Source: Poa pratensis
Lineage: Eukaryota; Streptophyta; Magnoliopsida; Poales; Poaceae
Reading direction: 5' to 3'
Length of the DNA: 64,000 bases
Assembly (NCBI GenBank): GCA_947311845.1
Contig: CAMZMU010000089.1
Coordinates: 26,360,687 to 26,424,686, forward strand
The translations under genes and the position numbers were made by a program. The notes below the pieces were generated by a model. It did no database searches and was not told where the DNA came from. It saw only the letters and a program-made list of their open reading frames with translations. This document shows positions 10,735 through 22,037 of this stretch, piece by piece. How positions within the stretch are numbered: the first letter of the stretch is position 1; every line of letters starts with the position of its first letter.

Positions 10735-13161
10735 GGTAATGGAGTTCTCCCCTTTCAGATATGACATTCGTAAGAAAAAATCCCGCCAATTTCTCTTGAA
10801 TTGCTTTTAGGCGGTTCTTTGGTAGGAGCTTCTCCCGCATCTCTTCCATTTAGATCAATATGAATATGTGAGTTGTGTGTATATATATCAAATCATCATA
10901 AAAGAAATTATGAATGGAACTCAACATAATTGATGGTAATAAAATAAAATTGTGAATAGTGTTTACGTACTTGAAGTTGTCTTAAATCTCTTTTCCGCTC
11001 ACTAATCATCATGTGAATGAACTCGCAAACGTAGTATACACATAAATTAGTCCCTTGTTACTGCCTCATACACTTTACGAGAATAGAATTCAATCAAATA
11101 ATAATCAAGCATGATAATGGTATTAAAACTAGAATTAAAGAGATGCTCGGAGCTAGCTAGTACTACTTACCGGGATCCGTCGAAAACGCAGCTCCGGTTT
11201 CCATTCACCGACAACCTACTTGATGAACTGTTTCCAACACCTGCCCGGCAAAGAAAATGAATAAATGAATTATTAATTACTTGATATCAGGAAATAAACA
11301 AAAAAGCCGATACAGTGCGATAATGATTGAAATTACTTCTCAAGCATTAAAACCACGCTTTTGTAGTCTTCAGGCTTTTTTTATGAGTCCATGAGTTAAC
11401 GATTCCATCGTCAACTCTAATGATTAGCAGAATCCAGTGGAAGCTGCACACGTTTATATACGCAGGCATGCATAACTCATCAATTACACTTAACATCGAG
11501 TAAGCAAAATAGAATGTGTACAAGACAGTAACACTCACCCGAAGTTGTAAGGCCATAGTATTTCTGCGCAGTAATTTTGTTCCTTTAAAACCATTAGCAA
11601 GTTAGCCTTTGTATCCGTGGCGTGATTTCGTATGGTATATTCATTAACGTTATGTGGGTCAATGAACCCAATGTTATAGATTATCCTTCTTTTGCATTCG
11701 AGAATCTTCATTCTGCATAATAGCGTACAAAAGAACATAGTGACGATAATTACAGGCAATGAATGAGCTGAGCTATAGACTTAAATTACAGAAATAAATC
11801 ACTTAGAGACAATAGGAACCGATGATAGCTTTGTCGAGGGCGTCTTGATTGAATAACTGAAAAAATTCTTCAAGCTCAATACATATCTCGTTTTCAGCGA
11901 AGTATCGCTCTTTCTTAACTGCCACAATGAGCATGGTTCGTCCTTCCTTTGCGACTTCCATGTACCACTCATGCAATCTTCGCATTTGTGTTGGTAGATG
12001 CTTGACCACCTCAGGTCTGACCAGAGACCGCCCGTGGATATATTTCCATGCTAGATCAATGATGGGGATACGTGTGTCGCCTCTGAGTTAAGCAACACTG
12101 AGACCAATGTTGTTGTATACGTCCTTATCAGGAAACACTTTGAGCGGGGGGATCGATTGTATTTCTTGTTCTCCGAGCTGGGGAACTTTTTCCCCGCTTG
12201 CACTACTTCTCGCCTGTTGGATTTGTTCCTTATATGACTTCTTAGTACATCGCTCATAGTCTGTCGGCATATTTTCCACATGTGACGGTGGTCGCTCAAG
12301 AAATTCTACAAAGTGCTCAATGACTTTCGTAGGTATTATCTCCTTTTCTTGGGGTTGTTTCGGTGCTAATTGTCTTTTCACATCGGCAGCCACGACCTTT
12401 CTGGTTTCCTCATCAGTCATTTCGTAAGGTAACTTGGCAGGAGACTTGTCGTCCTTGGTTTTCTTCTTTGTACCTTTCTTCCGATTAGTCGGCGGATCGG
12501 TGACCTTCCGCTTTAGCCACTTAGTGGGCGGAGTCGGCTGACGCGCCGGCGATCGAGATGGACTCGCGCTGGGCCCTCTCGAGGAGGGGTGGACTTAGAG
12601 GTGGATTGCAACCTTGGCGCCAAGTCTGCAAACACGATGTATTTCTTTTTTCATAGAATGAAACCATGCATGACTTCTCCCAGTGTCGTCTCCCCTTCAC
12701 TCCAGCCATGTCAAGCTCCAGTGTCTCATATCCCTTCATAATTTCATCCACCCCGACACGAGCATAGCCAGCTGGAATCTGACAGCCATGGTAGCATGCT
12801 CCAGGTTCATTTGGTAAAGCAAAGCCGACCGCCACCTTGAAGGATATGTTCTTCATTGACTGATGTAGCTCACAATTTTTCCTCTCCGTGATATCATACA
12901 CGGGGTAGCGAGCCACCGGTTCATCATCCATCAGTGCATCATGATCAGTCAGGACCGTCGTGGAACCCACGCTACTTTTCCGCTGAGATGGGACGATACT
13001 ATTGAGTGTAGGATCTTCTTGCTGCCGCAGAGATGCCCTTTGCTGGCTAATTGTGTCCAGTTGCTCCTGCTGCCGCATGAACATGCGTTCCAATTCCTCG
13101 TTCTATTTTTCTAGCCGTTGGATCCGGTCTGTCTCCTGCTTCTTTTTTCTCTGACGGCTTC
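10735..13161 (-). pseudogene. CACTA second part: transposase C-terminus and Ulp1-like C48 peptidase, decayed
   Basis: Read on the minus strand from 13161 downwards, the first block (13093-12521) has a Gln-rich coiled stretch followed by CELHQSMKNISFKVAVGFA and PAGYARVGVDEIMKGYETLE, typical of plant CACTA proteins. Then come LPTQMRRLHEWYM and EEFFQLFNQDALDKAIIGSY (about 12000-11810), IGFIDPHNVNEYT and LLMVLKEQNY (about 11690-11580), FHWILLIIRVDDGIV (about 11440, containing the His expected of a C48/Ulp1 cysteine peptidase), YYVCEFIHMMISERKRDLRQ (about 11030) and KLLPKNRLKAIQEKLAGFF (about 10800). These blocks are in different frames, probably through introns plus damage. The upstream part of the gene is 18 kb away, beyond Gypsy-1. 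Probably non-functional. Confidence 0.75.
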
Positions 13162-14157
13162 TGACGTGGGGATAAACCCCGGGTGCCTAAAGACCCACAG
13201 AAGATCCCGAGTGAAACGCAAAATCAAGTCTGGCCGCCTCCGGCTGGCCGGCTCGGCCGAGTCCACCTGCCCCGAGCGCAGCCGGCCTCCGCCTAGCCTA
13301 TCGAAGCACAACCGGGCGGCATGGACAAGAGGAACTGTAGGCTCATCATCATCACGATTCTCAGAGACAAGCAGATAACGACAAACGACGCCCGCCTTAT
13401 GCGACCAAGGTCAACGACAGCAGCCGGATTCGGTTGATGGCCAGCCGGATGACCGGCTGCCACTTGCCTACGAAGAGCAGGAGACAAAGGCCCGTGTCGG
13501 GCGGGCACCGGGGCCATGCCCGGTTAGCCCTCCACGTCGCCCAGGCGTGGGCTAAAGCGAAATCTAGCCCTACGTCTCCTACAGTGCCTAGGAGATCCGG
13601 CAAGCGGGAGACATGGAGCGCCGGCTAGCACGCGACAAGCAGGAGACACAGAGATGTCCGCCGCGGGCGGGGCCTGGCACCGTTGCTGGCTAGTCCTCCA
13701 CGCCGCGAGGTCTAGCCCGGCATCTCCTGCAGCCCTACGAAGTTCAACTGTGCTGAGGACAAGCTGCGTCACGCTGAGACACCCCTGTAGCCGACATCGG
13801 TCGGCTGGCACGGACCAGCCGGTCCCGCCTATAAGCCAGACAGCCAGGCCTATATAAGGCTGTCTGGGTGCCCAAGTAGAGAAGAGGGATAAGGAACCAT
13901 CACTTATTCCTCCCCACTCCAGATAGCTAGAGAGAGAGAACTCACCGAACAGCTCGAGGAGCAACTCTGTACCGTGTCCATCGATGATAGAGAGATCGAG
14001 CAGGAGTAGGAGTTTTACCTCCTCCGGGAGGGCTCCGAACCTGGGTACTTCCCGTGTCCGTGCTCCGGCGCAATCCCCGCGGGTGCCGATGCTGCAGAAC
14101 GCTGCTCCCACACCTATCTTAGCCCCCGTGGTATATGCCATGTTCGATCCCACGTCA
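13162..14157 (+). repeat. Gypsy-1 5' LTR
   Basis: 996 bp, TG...CA ends, terminal inverted TGACGTGGG/CCCACGTCA. A TATA box (TATATAA, 13851-13857) is followed by the likely transcription start and R region. It is closely matched by the 3' LTR. Confidence 0.93.
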
Positions 14158-14158
14158 T

Positions 14159-14177
14159 TTGGCGCCCACCGTGGGGC
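14159..14177 (+). other. Gypsy-1 primer-binding site
   Basis: The TTGGCGCCCACCGTGGGGC sequence begins one to two bases after the LTR end, the usual position for a tRNA primer-binding site in grass Gypsy elements. The tRNA itself was not identified. Confidence 0.65.
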
Positions 14178-16535
14178 AGATAGCAGCATCCGGAGTCACA
14201 TTCCGCGCGGGATCCCGCAGCCGTCTCGGCGAGCGAGTCGCCTCCGGCCTCGTCTCGACGTTCGGCTCCATCGACTTCGTCAACGACAATGCCGCCTGCT
14301 TCGCCGGCTCCGCCTTCCCCGAGGATGGCACCATCGTGCACTTTGGCGAGCACCGCGTCTACGTCGCCCTCACGTCTGACTACCCCGCTAACATCCAGCC
14401 CTGCGTCGACCGTTTCCCCGAGGAGACGGCCGGCTGCGAGAGCAGCACCGAGACCCGCGTTTACGTGGAAGTTATGGTGTCCGGCGTCGCGAGCACCCAG
14501 CAGCACCATGTCCCCGTCGACTCCGTCCAGGCTATGCTCCAGGGCCTGGTCACACCCATCGCCGCCGACACGGACCCCGCACAGGCCGCCATCTTCCTCG
14601 AGCAAGCACGCCAGCGCCTCCTCAGCAGCGCGCACGGCGTCGAAGCCACGCATCGCCGCATGGAAGCATAGGTCCGCGAGTACAACTTCGCCCACGGCTT
14701 CACCCCCGTCGCCATCGAGCCCAACCCGCGAGGAAACGTCAGGCGCAACCTTGCCACAGAGATGGCAGGAGGACCGGCTGCTGATGCTGAGCCGGCTGCT
14801 CCAGCCGGAGCACCTCCAACTCGCCGACCCGTCTACAGCTCCCCCGCGAAGAACATGAAGGCAACGCGAGCCGCCGCAGCATAGATGCCCAACCTGGAGG
14901 GGGACGAGCTACGTGCGCAGCATCAGCGCGTTGAGGACCTCCTCGACACAGCAGACCACCAGTTCCGCCAGAACCAGGCCGCATCCGCGCTGAACACGCC
15001 GCCTCCTCCGGCTCCTCCGCCTGGCCCCCCGCCACCCGGCGCGACTCGAGGCGATCGTCAGGCATCTTCACCGCATATCCAGCCCCAGCAATCCCCCCAG
15101 CCGGGCGATATCGCGCGCGCAGCATCAACTCCAGGCCAAGTCGCTTCAACGCACCGGCTGCAGGTGGCGGCCAGAACTACTACCCCGCGCCGGCTGCCGG
15201 CGATGGCCAGTACAACTACCCCGACCCACCGGCTGCCCGCAGGGGAAACGTCCGCGACCGCCTGGGAGATCGAGGCCCGAGGTTCGGCCCTGACGCTCGT
15301 AGCCGCCTCGACAACTTGGAGGAGTCCCGCCGTCTAGAAGAAGAAGAGGGCGAGGTCCACCGGTGTTTCGGACCTCGCATCGCAAAAGAGCCTTTCCCGC
15401 GGGGTTTCACCCTCCCGCGTGACACGCCCAAGTACAACGGAAGCACGAAGCGGAGGACTGGCTATCCGACTACGTCACCGCCGTCTCCATCGCAGGCGGC
15501 AACAAGCGCGTAGCGGTGCGCTATGTGTCACTCATGCTGAAGGACTCAGCTCGCACGTGGATCAACAACCTGCCGGATATCTCGATCAACTCCTGGCTGG
15601 ACTTCCAGCAGGTCTTCGTCAGGAACTTCTCCAACACCTACAAGCGCCCGACTCGCCCTCGCCAGCTAGCCAGCTGCACCCAGGGCAAAACCGAGTCCGA
15701 CCGTGACTACCTGACGGGATGGTCAAGCCTGCGCAACACCTGCGAGGGAGTCCACGACATCCAGGCGGTCGACTTCTTCATCAACGGCTGCCGGGAGGGC
15801 ACGATGCTCAAGCACCGGCTGCTCCTAGACGAGCCAACGTCCATGGCGGAGCTCATGACCATAGCAGACAAGTACGCCACGGCCGACTCCGCCATGAGGA
15901 TCCCAATGCAAATAGACGGAGCCGGCAGGCCACAAGAAAAGCCGGCTGCGAGAGAGCAAGGCGGCCCTAGCAACGACAACCGAGGCGGCCGCGACAACCG
16001 CGACACCCGGGACAATGGAGGCAACCACGACCGCCGCGACGATCGAGATCGAGACAGCCGGAAGAGAAGCGGCGCGCCAGACGGGCGGTACGAAAACCGT
16101 GCCGTCAACGCAACCGAGGCCAGCCAACCGGCTGGCGATGACGGTGGGAACTAGAATCCCCGCTAGTGGAACAAGCCAGAAGGGCGATACGAGGACCGCC
16201 AGTGGGCGAAGCCAACGTACCTGTTCGAGGACATGATGAACGGCCCGTGCCGGTACCACAGCGTCACCGGGAAGCCAGCCAGCCATACGACGGCGTGCTG
16301 CAGCCGGACTCTCCGTCTGCAGCGCGGAGAGGGTCCGCCGCCTCTAGCAGCCGGTCCACCCCCTCCCCAAGGCGGCATCAACATAGGCAACAACCAGCGC
16401 AACGAGCGCCCAAGAGAGCCGGCTGCCGTAGCCGGCACATCTCGCGACATGTACCCCAACAAGGACGCCACGTACGTCATCTCCGTCATCGAGCGCAACG
16501 ACAAGCGCAGCAGTGGCTACGCGTCGCAGAGGTGA
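14165..16535 (+). pseudogene. Gypsy-1 gag, decayed
   Basis: Capsid-like (retrotrans_gag) protein that would package element RNA. The best block is 15516-16154, with LKDSARTWINNLP, SWLDFQQVFVRNFSNTYKRP and CEGVHDIQAVDFFINGCREG, followed by a charged RGG/RD-rich tail of nucleic-acid-binding type. Upstream blocks (14165-14671, 14885-15337, 15340-15480) are Pro/Ala-rich and read in different frames, with in-frame stops at 14669 and 14882. The gene is therefore broken by several frameshifts or stops. No protease or pol follows. Confidence 0.75.
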
Positions 16536-17061
16536 ACGCGGTCATCCCCGCCGTCCAGCAGCTGATTCTTTGTTCTTTGTTCTTCACTGTGGCTAGCCGA
16601 CTACCGATTCTCGCTTACGTTAGCTTAGTACCGTGCTCGACCCCGACGCCTACTCTCGGATCCGGATGCAGACCGCAACCCGGCTGACACGTTGGCCAGA
16701 AACCGGCTAGGGGGCACACGTGAAAAGCCCTTAAGAAAGAAAAGTCTCTGGCTCGCGACAGAAAAACCGCGCTTTCGCTCGCCTGAGTCCAGCCTCTCAA
16801 AGATCTCAGTACCGTGCGCCCAGCCAGCCGGCCCTCTCTTCGGATCCGGCTGCAGAGTTCAGCCGGCAAGAGCAGGGGTCGCAGAGCTGAGACACGGGAA
16901 GGGGCATGAGCGGCAAAAAAAGGGCGAGCGGGCCCCAAATCGAATAAAAACTGAAAAGCTAAAAAAAGCCAACTTTTCGATTTTTGAGGACTAACGATCT
17001 AACAAAGTTTCTACATGTCGTTCTTTGCCGGCCTCGCAAGCTCTCAAATGCTAGCCAGGAA
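16536..17061. other. Gypsy-1 internal non-coding spacer
   Basis: GC-rich spacer between the end of gag and the period-108 repeats. It is rich in CCGGCTG-type oligomers, which recur throughout Gypsy-1. No conserved reading frame is recognised. Confidence 0.5.
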
Positions 17062-17330
17062 GATTCGACTCAACTGGCTACGCTAGTCGGGTCCAATCTC
17101 GGGGGCTAGTCTGCGCATACACCCGGCTGTCTTGACCAGCCGGGCAACCTCACGAAGCTACCTAGTCCAGATTCGACTCAACTGGCTAGGCCAGTCGGGT
17201 CTAATCTCGGGGGCTAGTCTGCGCGTACACCCGGCTGTCACGACCAGCCGGGCAAGCTCTCGAAGATACTGGGTTTAGATCCGACTCGCCTCGTTGCGCC
17301 AGTCGGGCCAAATCTCGAGGGCTAGTGAGG
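17062..17330. repeat. 108-bp tandem repeat (about 2.5 units) with polypurine-tract-like motif
   Basis: Units start at 17062, 17170 and 17278 with GATTCGACTC or GATCCGACTC. Each contains CAGTCGGG or TAGTCGGG, and AATCTCGGGGGCTAGT (AATCTCGAGGGCTAGT in the third). The GGGGGCTAGT core is also found at the real junction before the 3' LTR (30088-30098). The first two units also share ACACCCGGCTGTC and CCAGCCGGGCAA. Confidence 0.85.
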
Positions 17331-17555
17331 GTGAACAGGCTCGATCGCCTTCACTAAGCCACGGAGAAATTCAAAGGCAAAGACAACCGTGAAAAAATTC
17401 GAGCAGAAACAAGATAAAGGAGACGAAGCTCCACACAAGTCACGACACAAGTACCAGAAGTTTTAGACAAGTACACCCGACATCCCGGGGACAAATGAAA
17501 CAAGTTCACAACGAGCTAAAAGAGATACAAGGTTCAACCTGACATCCCGAGATCT

Positions 17556-19313
17556 TCACTCGGCGGCTTTCGAGCTGCCAGCCACGTCGCCGGCCTTGGC
17601 AGGGTCAGTCTTGGAGCAGCCGGCTTCCTCGACGGCTTTGCCCTTGGAGTCCTTCGCCCCGTCGTCTGCTTCCTCATCTTCAAACGGGCGAGCAGCCGGT
17701 CGGTCTGGGATGAACTCCGCCAGGTCGACGAAATCAGCAATAGTGCAGGCGGCATCACGGAGGTCGGGACGCTCCTTGAGCACGTCGTAGGAGTCGTCAT
17801 CCCAAAAGCCCTCCTTGAGCGGCTCCAGATCAGCACCCGGATATCAAGACTTCAGCAGCGCCACCGTCTAGAGGGCCCCGTCGCGAGCGGTCAACTCCCG
17901 CAGCTCCTCCACCGCAGCCGGCGCCAGTGCAAGATGGCGAGCCAGCTTAGCCAAGACGATTGGAACTCCTTGGCCGGGCCAGACGTACCGGCAGAGCTTC
18001 CTCGTGGAATAGGACAAGGCAGTGGCGTCGATCCCGAGTTGCGCCACCCGGTCCGCCACCGACGTCTCGCAGCCGGCGATGGCGGCATCAGTCGCCTCCA
18101 GTCCCATGTGGGACAGGTGGGTCTTCGCCGCCTCCACATTAGCAGACGGGTAATAGCCTGCAAGCCAAGCAAAAACATCAAGATAGGAGAACCAAGACAA
18201 GAGAGCGCAAACAGCCAGACAAAACTTACCGCGAACAGAAAGGTCGACCCGGCTCAGCTCCCTGCGTGCCGAGTCCTCGTCCGTCTTCAGGCGGATGACC
18301 TCCTCCTTCAGCCGGCTGACCTCCTCCTTCAGTTTCTTGATTTTCGCCTGGTCGTCCTGGCGTTGCTTGTTGTAGCCCTGCTCCAGCTTCTCAAAATTCT
18401 CCCGCGCCTCCACCGCCGCCTTCTCCACCGCCTCCTTGGCCTCTGCCAGCTTGTCCAGCTCCGCCTGCCGCTCCTGATCGCACTTCTTGAGCCGCTCCAC
18501 CTCTGTCGCCAGGTCGCTGAACTGGTAGCTAGCCAGCTTGGCGCGCAGCGCCTCGTCGTTCTCTGCAAGGAAAAGAAGCATTCAGCTCCTTCATCCGGCT
18601 CCGTGCGAAAAGGTCACAGCCGGGCGAAACACTTACTCCTGGCGACCTCGAGGTCCTTCTCCAGCTGCAGAACCTTCTGGTTGGACTCCTCCTAAAGTTA
18701 AGAAAGAAGAAATCAGACTCGACTCGCGCCGGCTGTCGCAGCCGGTCCAAGATAATTCGAAGGGACTAAACACGAGGGCATACCTGAAGCAGCTCCAGGA
18801 AGCGATCGAAGTCCCCTAGCTGGACCGCCAGCTCCTTCCGGATCTCCAGGGCAAACTCCAGCGGGTTCCTAGGCCTCCCCCCCCCCCCCCGGCGTTAGCA
18901 GCAATGGAGGGATCAGCCCGTACAAGCTGCAGCTGTGAGGAAACAGCGGCACCCTTGGCCTTCTCCCCGGCTGCAGGCGCCGCCTATTTCCCTGTCTTCT
19001 TCCTCGCTGCCAACTCAGCCCTCTTCGTAGAAGACGACGTGCCGGCCTTCTTCGGCTTCGAAGCATCCATCGCTCCGACTCCGGCTGCCCCCGGGGTATC
19101 ACCGGCCTCCCCGACCTCGCCTCCGCCAGGCGGCGGGACCACCTTGATAGCTTGGGATCCGACCGTCTGGGCCCCCACATCTGGCACGGGGGGCTGCTCG
19201 CTGCTCCCCTCGTCCGCCCCCTGCTCCTCCGCCGCCCGCACGGCCGAATCCACTGGCGCAGCCGGCGCAGCGACCGTCTCCACGCCTCCGCCAATGGTCA
19301 AAGACCTCGGCGC
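17556..19313 (-). pseudogene. Gypsy-1 antisense gene, 3' part (coiled coil), cut off by Gypsy-2
   Basis: Downstream half of the antisense gene that starts at 29506. From 19313 downwards it encodes an Ala/Gly-rich linker (MDASKPKKAGTSS), then a long charged coiled coil (about 18640-18240; e.g. LATEVERLKKCDQERQAELD, KIKKLKEEVSRLKEEVIRLK). An intron-like break follows the GTAAGT donor on the minus strand near 18230. Then come HLSHMGLEATDAAIAGCE and ELTARDGAL, and an acidic tail (FEDEEADDGAK) that stops at 17556. A G14 run (minus strand; C14 at 18877-18890) probably breaks the frame. The role of such proteins is unknown; similar antisense genes are known from grass Gypsy elements. The matching 5' half lies beyond Gypsy-2. 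Confidence 0.7.
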
Positions 19314-21779
19314 TGATGCATGTAAAATGCATACATGAACTTTGCATTATTTTTGCTTATATTTCAGTCATATTTGCATCATATAAGGGTTATATCACTA
19401 TTTTATAATGATTTTGGGAATATTTGACATGTTTCCTATTTTTATGGAATTAACCCTGCGCAGGCAGAAAACCCTATTTCTTTCCTTTAATGTTTCAGGG
19501 ACCCAAACGACGTCCAAATCACCTGCAAATTTACGAGCGTCATATTTGGAAGGAAGAAGACTTGGGGGCGAAGGAAGCGAACAAGCGGAGCCCCGAGGGC
19601 CAAAAGAGGTGGGCCCACATGGCCCCTGTACCTGGCCGCGTGGGACCCCCCAACTTGGGCCTCGACGCTCCGCTGCCGTTGATCTTTCCTCCACCGACTC
19701 CGTTTTGACCTAAAAACGCCTATAAAAATAGTCTCCCGACGTTCTCTGGAAGGAGCGCCGCAGAAACACAGAAACACCGAAACAGAGACCTGGAGCTGCA
19801 GATTGGAGGGGAAAACTCCGGCGGGGCGCTGCCGGCGTGGTCTCCATCTTCTCCAACGACTTCTCCACCGTCTCCATGATGAAGAGGGAGTAGTCCACCT
19901 CTGGACTATGGGTTTGTGGAAGTAACTTATGTATCTCTCTCTCTCGAGATTCACTAATTAGTACCGTATGAGCTGCTGAACATGATTACTGTCATCTATG
20001 TAATACCTTTGTGGTGGATCTTTTTATGAGTTAATATATGTTTGAGATTGCAATGGTTTTGTTTCAGTTATGAAAGTAGATGCATATTATGTACCCCGTT
20101 CTTATTTACTTGTTATGATCAAGCATACCGATGGCACCCGCACCCATTGGGTGTGGGTAGAGCTTAACCAAACCCGCACCCGCGTCCTCGTATTTTAACC
20201 ACACCCGCACCCACACCCACGTCTAGGTATAGATTTTGTACCATACCCACACCCGTGTGGGTATTAAAAACCCGTGGGTACACCCACCAAACAAGTCATT
20301 CATGCACAATATATAAGAAAACCATCGACAAGTATGCTCATTCATCCACTGATTCGGCAAACGACACATATATATGAAACGAAAACAATAAAATAACACT
20401 ATGTATATGAAAATGAACAACAAAACAACTCATTCATCCACGCGAAGCTCGCCTCCGCTAGTGTTCATGGCGAGCGGCCGCCGGCGTGGCCGAGGAAACA
20501 ACGTGGGCGAGGCCTTCCTGGGAATTTTGAATCAGGCCGCGAAAGTTAAGTGACCGCGCGTATGGGAAACAAACGAGAATTAGGTAGCCGGTTAGTATTT
20601 CGAATTTTTTCCTCGGAATAACCATCTAAAACCACGGTTCTACATGTCAAAAACAAAATAGATGGGTATGTGGGTGTGCGGGTATGGGTACTACGTTACC
20701 ATACCCGCACCCGCAATACCCGCTGGGTACACACTTTTAACCATGTGCTTACTCATGGGTAAGTTTTCTTTACCAAACCCTTACCCTAATGGGTAAATAC
20801 CCACTGGGTATGCGGGTAATGGGTACCCATTGCCATCGGTAATCAAGCATGTTTATGAGAGCGTGTGAGGGGGAACGTGTGCATTAGTTGGAGTAACGGG
20901 GGGTGGCTAGTGCAGTGAACGTGAGAGAAAGTTCTGCGATCCACTTGGGTGTTTTACCTTACTTTGTTGCCTCACTAGGGATAAAAAGAAATACCATGCT
21001 ACCGGAGATGTGGGTGTGACCATTGCCACTACTCCATGACTAGATCTAGCATGTTCTTATTTTAACTTCATGTCATGATACTTATTGCTATACTCTGAGT
21101 TATCTTAATTACTGAGGTGTTATGATTTAGTTCGCATCTTGGTGGAGTATAAGAGAGACTAATAACCAAAAGGTCTCTATGTTAGGACGTGATGCCCATA
21201 TAATTATAACTTGTCATTAAACTGTTGTGTTGCAATCTCATATGTCAACTCTAGTGTTCCATTGTCTACCACTTTATTAAAGAGAGAGTGCATTTGTGAA
21301 ACCATGAACCCCGGTCCATTTTTAATCATAAGAAACACCTTTCCAACACTTTTACCACTTTTCCATTTTCTGCCATTTAAAAATCCGAAAATACAAAAAC
21401 ACTTTTACATCTTGCATTCATCATATAAAACCCAAAAATATCATTTATCATTGCTACCACCATCCTTGCATATTTATTTACCACCATTGCATATTTATTT
21501 CTTGTTTGCATTGCATATTATCTTGATATCATTCTCACACCTTGTGCTTGACAACCACTAGGTGAGGTTGAGGACCAAAACATTTACTTTGTTTTGTAGG
21601 TAACCAAAAGAAGGATAGGAAAGATAAATCTTCACTACTGATTCCCCGAGAGTTCGATATTAAACCCTCGAGTCACCCTCGTGGGGAAAACACGTCTTCC
21701 ACTTACTACACACTCTGCACTTGGAGTCTCAACCTAACCCATTTACTTTTCACGCAGGTAACTACGTGAAGGGCCATCA
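19314..21779 (+). repeat. Gypsy-2 5' LTR (with 716-bp insertion)
   Basis: 2466 bp including the insertion at 20126-20841 and its 8-bp duplication. TATA box TATAAAAATA at 19721-19730. Otherwise collinear with the 3' LTR except for small indels near 19490-19700. Confidence 0.93.
20126..20841. mobile_element. hAT-like MITE in Gypsy-2 5' LTR, TSD ATCAAGCA
   Basis: Comparing the two Gypsy-2 LTRs defines this insertion exactly. Terminal inverted repeats are TACCGATGGCA and TGCCATCGGTA, and the 8-bp duplication ATCAAGCA occurs at 20118-20125 and 20842-20849. Subterminal regions are rich in ACCCGCACCC and GGGTACCCATT repeats, as in known plant hAT elements. No transposase gene. Confidence 0.9.
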
Positions 21780-21790
21780 AGACTGTTTTC

Positions 21791-21808
21791 TGGCGCCGTT
21801 GCCGGGGA
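21791..21808 (+). other. Gypsy-2 primer-binding site
   Basis: TGGCGCCGTTGCCGGGGA lies 11 bases after the 5' LTR end, a very common primer-binding sequence of Triticeae Gypsy elements. Confidence 0.8.
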
Positions 21809-22037
21809 ATCATTGCTGAAAGGTTTATCCAAGGATATCTCACCAAGTCAACTTCATCACCAACTTGTGCTAACACCTAAGCTTGGGGAGGTTGCACCTA
21901 CGTGAGCATCATCTTATCCATCTTTACCTTCAAAGCAATTTATCTTGTTTTGTCATTGTCTTGCATTTTTAGTTCGGTTTGCATATTTATTTTCAGTTTT
22001 GCATAAAAAATTAAAAAACACATAAAAACTTGCTAAA

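Noticed and set aside
17062..17330. CRISPR-like array
   Set aside because: Long (108 bp) repeat units without unique spacers, in a plant retrotransposon.
21211..21561. 116-codon frame in the Gypsy-2 LTR (also at 27395)
   Set aside because: Present in both LTRs because they are duplicates; no motif, no evidence of being a gene.
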